Shown: piece by piece, positions 60,640-64,000 of the stretch
Numbering within the stretch: the first letter of the stretch is position 1
Layout: each line of letters opens with the position of its first letter
Source: JAWKTT01 sp041398965
GTDB lineage: Bacteria; Planctomycetota; Planctomycetia; Planctomycetales; Planctomycetaceae
Assembly: GCA_041398965.1 (NCBI GenBank)
Contig: JAWKTT010000020.1
Coordinates: forward strand, 34,100 to 98,099
DNA: 64,000 nucleotides
Direction of reading: 5' to 3'
Position numbers and translations under genes: made by a program
The notes under the pieces: model-generated
What the model was told of the DNA's origin: nothing
The model's database searches: none
What the model saw: only the letters and a program-made list of their open reading frames with translations

Positions 60640-62009
60640 GCATCGGCCCCTGATTGCCGCCACTTCACTGACCCAACCACACGATACAACGCCGAATCGG
60701 TCGAATCAGCAGCGACTCTCCGAGCCGCTGGCGAAGCCATGATTTGACCGGGAGTTGATTCTCGGCGATGCGATGTCGGCACTGTCTGCAATCACCGTTG
60801 TCACCTTCGTGGCTGCAAAGTAAATCTTCCCATCAGCCAGCAATGGCGACGACAGTATTCCCGGCAACTCGTTCCTTCCACAAAACCGTACCATCAGCCG
60901 CACGAAAACAGGTCGCAACCCCCTTGTCATCAATGACGTAGAGACGCCCCTCCGAGTACAGTGGTGAGGGCATCGCCGGAATGCTCTTTGGTTCTTTCCA
61001 CACCACATGCGTGTTGGTGACGTCCCCCGATCCATTGATACGAACGCCCCAAAGCTCGGGCTTACCAAACCCAGTCGAAAAGTAGACGATACCATCCCCG
61101 ACCACCGGACGGGGGACGACGGAAAACCCCTTGCCATGATTGAGTTTCCAAATCTCGTCTCCGGTCGACGGGTCATAAGCGACAATCCACTGCGACCCCA
61201 TGCAGATGACTTGCCGACGCCCCGCCTCATCGGTTACGGCAATCGGCGTGTCGAAGGACTTCTTCCGATCACCATCGGGAGCATCCATCTCGGGACGATC
61301 CTTCTCCCAGACAGTCTCTCCCGTCTGCTTGTTCAACGCTGCCACGTACTGCCGATCACCGACATCGCAAATCAGGATGACCAGATTCCCTCCACGAAGG
61401 GGGAGGCTCCCGGAGTCCGACGGGATCACTCGCTGACGGTGGCACTCTTCATGTAGCCCCATCGGTACGGTTGATGCCGGCTGTCCCAAACGTCACGGTG
61501 GCAGTACGAGACTATCTCCATCAATGACCGGCGTTGGCCAGGCGCGTAGCTGTTGAGCGTGAGATCGCATCTGCAAACCTTTCGACTTGGAAAAGGTCGA
61601 TCTCGTGAACCATCTCGCCGGTCTTCCATTCAAACGGCGCGACTGCCTTCAGCGTGATCTTTCGGGCGATCTGTCGTGACGAAGTCTTTTCGGCGCCGTG
61701 CCACACCACTGCTAAGAAGCTGCTCCGTTCTTATCGTCGGCACCTCTTCAACCGCGGTCGCGTCAGCCAGATAAGACCGTCAGCCGAAACCGGAGACGAC
61801 CAACCCCGTCCCGGCAAATCCCGCTTCCAGGCAATGTTTCGGTCGACACCCCAAGACTCGGGAGCCGAGTGAACCTCCGCCACGCCGTTCCCCAACGGCC
61901 CACGAAACTGCGGCCAATGCAGCTCGCCAGCCAGTGTCGCCGACAGTCCGCCGACACCGGCAAGAACCAATCCGAAGCAGAAAGTGAAAAGTCGGTTTCT
62001 CGAAGACAT
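60640..62009 (-). pseudogene. PQQ-like/BamB-like beta-propeller gene, multiply frameshifted
   Basis: Exported eight-blade propeller typical of planctomycetes. The start at 62009 gives signal peptide MSSRNRLFTFCFGLVLAGVG and the family opening LHWPQFRGPLGNGVAE, then GRGWSSPVSADGLIWLT, where the frame breaks (about 61770). ATAVEEVPTIRTEQLLSSG follows in a second frame; GEMVHEIDLFQVE in a third; and WPTPVIDGDSLVLP (about 61500) in a fourth stretch. A long intact centre (about 60833-61440) has RQYVAALNKQTGETVWEKDR and GDEIWKLNHGKGFSVVPRP; the tail SSPLLADGKIYFAATK and a final IMASPA piece lie in other frames. At least four shifts. Full-length otherwise, which again fits either decay or local sequence error. 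Confidence 0.75.
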
Positions 62010-62037
62010 GGCGACAGCTCCAGAAGTTGAAATCCAA

Positions 62038-62123
62038 TGGCCGAGGCGGGGTTCGAACCCGCACGAGGGTTGCCCCTCACCGGATTTTAAGTCCGATGCG
62101 TCTGCCTATTCCGCCACCCGGCC
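62038..62123 (-). tRNA. tRNA-Leu (anticodon TAA)
   Basis: 86 bases with a long variable arm. The acceptor GGCCGGG pairs with CTCGGCC (one G-T); the anticodon arm CGGACTTAAAATCCG carries TAA (reads UUA/UUG); the T arm is GCGGGTTCGAACCCCGC; discriminator A, no CCA encoded. The broken propeller gene starts 29 bases downstream and an integrase remnant lies immediately on the other side. Confidence 0.95.
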
Positions 62124-62144
62124 AGGGTCTGACTTTACCGTCAA

Positions 62145-62609
62145 TTGCCGACTTTGTTTGATAGCGATCTTTTGAACCGATACCTTACCTACAAAAAGTC
62201 ACTTGTCGAGTCGAAAGAGCTTTCGGGCAGGACATTTCACGACGACCGCACTTCGTCCGCCAGATTACTCAGTGAACTCGGAGCGGATCGGCGCATTGAC
62301 GACATTTTCCCGGAAGACTTTTCCCGACTTCGCACCACGTTATCGACTGGACGGGGCCCCCACGGGTTGGCTCGCGAAATACGTCAAGTCCGCATGATTT
62401 TTCGCTTTGTCGAAGAAGAGGGACTCACAGAGAAACACATTCGCTTTGGCCGAATAAGATCCATGCCCTGCGGGAGTTCGCAAGTCGGCGTGCCACACTG
62501 GCCGAGCATTGGTTACGACACACCAATTCGGAGAATTGGTCGAGTCGTTTGGATGGAACTGAAAAACCGGGGATGGATGTCCAGTGACAGTGGCGGTATT
62601 AGCGGTTGA
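62145..62609 (+). pseudogene. Truncated tyrosine-recombinase (phage-type integrase) N-terminal fragment
   Basis: From a TTG-opened frame: RYLTYKKSLVESKELSGRTF, then LLSELGADRRIDDIFPEDFS and LAREIRQVRMIFRFVEEEGL, ending KHIRFG. This is the SAM-like core-binding domain typical of planctomycete integrases (YKKSLVESGELS-type, DFxxLR, RVRxxFKYxxExGL). After about residue 105 (near 62455) the similarity ends. The expected continuation and the catalytic R...H-x-x-R...Y domain are absent; another frame (ALREFASRRATLAEHWLR) carries on without matching the family. It starts 21 bases from tRNA-Leu, a classical attachment site, so it is most likely what remains of an integrated element. Confidence 0.6.
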
Positions 62610-63082
62610 TGTATGAGCCCGATGAGCGCGAATCCCGATCAGGCGGCTGGGGCGAAGGCGATGCAGGATCAAGATCAACGCTTTGCGTGTCCGCAAGGCT
62701 CGCAGCGGTTTCTGGCCAATGCGAACATCACGCCGTCCCGGTTCGTGGTTCCGCTGCGAGAGTATGGCTGGCGCGGGTTGGCTGAGGATCGATCAAGTGG
62801 TGTTTTGCTGGCACTTGACTGGACGAAGCCGGCGTAAAGCGGGCATGCCGCGAAGACGGATCAACCGCAACTCACCGGTTCCGACGACATGAATCACGAA
62901 TGCTGTGGCAGCGAGGTAACTGCGAGGGAAAACCGTCGTTGTCACGGTCTTCTGAAATGAATTGGGCTTGATCCAATCGCGGCGAGTTCGGTTCCGTGGG
63001 ATTAACTACACATTGCTACATGGGATTGGACTTTATTTCAGACGAGACACGATCAAACCACTCGCCGCTGCTGAGTCAGAAG
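62610..63082. other. Degenerate-looking stretch, no gene supported
   Basis: About 470 bases with overlapping short + frames (for example 62613-62837, 62683-62892) whose composition is protein-like but which I cannot assign. It could be further debris of the element at tRNA-Leu. Confidence 0.4.
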
Positions 63083-64000
63083 TCAGCGTTGGCTGTCTGA
63101 TCGCTCAGGGGCGAGTTCTTTTTGCGTGGCTTGTACGCACTCCCAGGCGACGCGTTCAATGTAACGGGCGTCGTCGTCGCTGATCTGCCCGACGAAGCCG
63201 GCTCCAGCGTTGCGGCGCATCCATTCCGGAAGACGTGACTGATAGGTGTCTGGCTTAAATTGTGAGAATGCCGCGTCAAGTTGTTCGCGACGTTGCTCTT
63301 TCTCGTCTTTGCTCAAATGCGGCCATACATGGAAACGGCGGGGAAGTCGGCCTACTGGTGACTGGCCGGTGAGTGCAGCGTAGAAGCAGGCCAGGTTGGT
63401 GAAGTGGCCGAGATCGCCGGGGTGACTCTTGTCGCCTGGATGTTGAAGTTCCAGATCGGGACGTTCGCTGCGAATTCGAGCCCACGCGGTCGAACACGGC
63501 GCGTAGATGCGGATGCGGTTCTGCTTCGCCAGCTCGAGAATTCGCCGGCGACCTTCTGCTTCCCGTTCGCCGCTGCCCCAGCCCATCTCATAGAAGACTG
63601 GCTCGCCGCCCGCGTCGCGAATGGCTTGGCAGTAGCGAGTCACGGCTGCCGCATGAGCTTTGCCATCCGGGTTGTCTTCGGCATCGCCAGTGATGAACCG
63701 GCAGACGACCATCAGGCTGACGTAGTCGAACTTCTCGTCGCGGACCTTGTCGAGGAAAGACTGCCCCGGTTTGACTCCGTATTGGTAATTGCATTCCGGA
63801 TCGAGATAGACGCGGATATCACTGCCACTGCGGCCAACGATCTCAGCCGTGACCGGACGACCACTGGGCTTCGCCATATGGCCCGAGACAAGCTTCGCGA
63901 CCTCGCCCGGCAAGTCATTCCAATAGGTTGAACTGCTGCCAGCAAAGAGCAACCGCACTGCCGGTTCCGCCGCGAACAGGTGGCCGCTCGACAAAGTCAG
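63083..64000 (-). CDS. Exported SGNH/GDSL-like esterase, 5' end outside window
   Basis: The frame is still open at the right edge (the last codons read LTLSSGHLFAAE, the end of a signal peptide), so the true start lies beyond 64000; 305 residues are inside. RLLFAGSSSTYWNDLPGEVA resembles SGNH block I (G-x-S with the nucleophile Ser), EIVGRSGSDIRVYL block II, and DKSHPGDLGHFTNLACFYAA near residue 195 block V with the catalytic Asp...His. The middle has FDYVSLMVVCRFITG. It is a secreted hydrolase, probably an esterase on carbohydrate, from a planctomycete subgroup without assigned substrate. The C-terminus is charged (QKELAPERSDSQR). The third SGNH protein in the window. Confidence 0.75.
   Translation of the reverse strand: MTLSSGHLFAAEPAVRLLFAGSSSTYWNDLPGEVAKLVSGHMAKPSGRPVTAEIVGRSGSDIRVYLDPECNYQYGVKPGQSFLDKVRDEKFDYVSLMVVCRFITGDAEDNPDGKAHAAAVTRYCQAIRDAGGEPVFYEMGWGSGEREAEGRRRILELAKQNRIRIYAPCSTAWARIRSERPDLELQHPGDKSHPGDLGHFTNLACFYAALTGQSPVGRLPRRFHVWPHLSKDEKEQRREQLDAAFSQFKPDTYQSRLPEWMRRNAGAGFVGQISDDDARYIERVAWECVQATQKELAPERSDSQR

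Noticed and set aside
1..64000. CRISPR array or rRNA operon
   Set aside because: No regularly spaced short repeats and no 16S/23S-like conserved segments were seen.

Overview
The window reads as chromosome of a planctomycete, most likely from the Planctomycetaceae/Gimesia-Rubinisphaera side of the Planctomycetales; I cannot fix the genus. The signs are gene families largely specific to that phylum: DUF1501, DUF1549/DUF1553 (PSD1) cytochrome proteins, DUF1559 prepilin-like proteins, several secreted sulfatases, an ECF sigma factor paired with a giant Ser/Thr kinase, and a mitochondrial-EFG1-like elongation factor. Base composition is in the mid-to-upper 50s % GC in most genes.

Layout. 1-16.6 kb is a run of exported proteins on the + strand: the tail of a DUF1501 protein, a modular sialate O-acetylesterase-like protein, a G8/beta-helix protein resembling eukaryotic CEMIP/TMEM2, a VHL-beta-like plus zincin protein, a second SGNH acetylesterase, a sulfatase, a six-haem cytochrome and a beta-propeller protein. 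This looks like scavenging of sulfated and acetylated polysaccharide. 16.6-19.8 kb holds uppS, a possible small CsrA-like ORF, a compact Ser/Thr kinase, a degenerate receiver-like protein and tRNA-Ser(GCT). 20.3-26.1 kb (- strand) is a signalling module: ECF sigma factor, then a 1339-residue kinase-TM-FGE-like-DUF1080 protein, then a DUF1559 protein. 26.7-29.3 kb is a coupled pair: a Tat-exported toroid protein and an NPCBM protein. 29.9-38.2 kb carries a Cys-less PuuD-like protein, fusA, a pectate lyase, an FAH-family hydrolase and hisS.

38.2-40.5 kb is the most accessory-looking stretch. It holds a lower-GC, ATGA-coupled two-gene cassette (unknown protein plus DUF488). Related REP-like sequences bracket it, and a truncated REP-associated tyrosine transposase lies beside it. 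Half of a dispersed repeat then runs into the 3' end of kbl. 40.5-59.6 kb returns to core and export genes: kbl, a VWA membrane protein, ispH, a PSD1 protein, two more sulfatases, a GH57 glycosidase, an MFS transporter, a zinc-ribbon membrane protein and a paralogue of the 15-kb beta-propeller protein.

59.8-62.6 kb is disturbed. cmk and a PQQ-like beta-propeller gene are both broken by small frameshifts. They lie next to tRNA-Leu(TAA) and a truncated tyrosine integrase. Either this is real decay at a tRNA integration site or the sequence is locally poor. The window ends in an SGNH-like exported protein cut by the right edge. I saw no CRISPR array, rRNA or complete insertion sequence.
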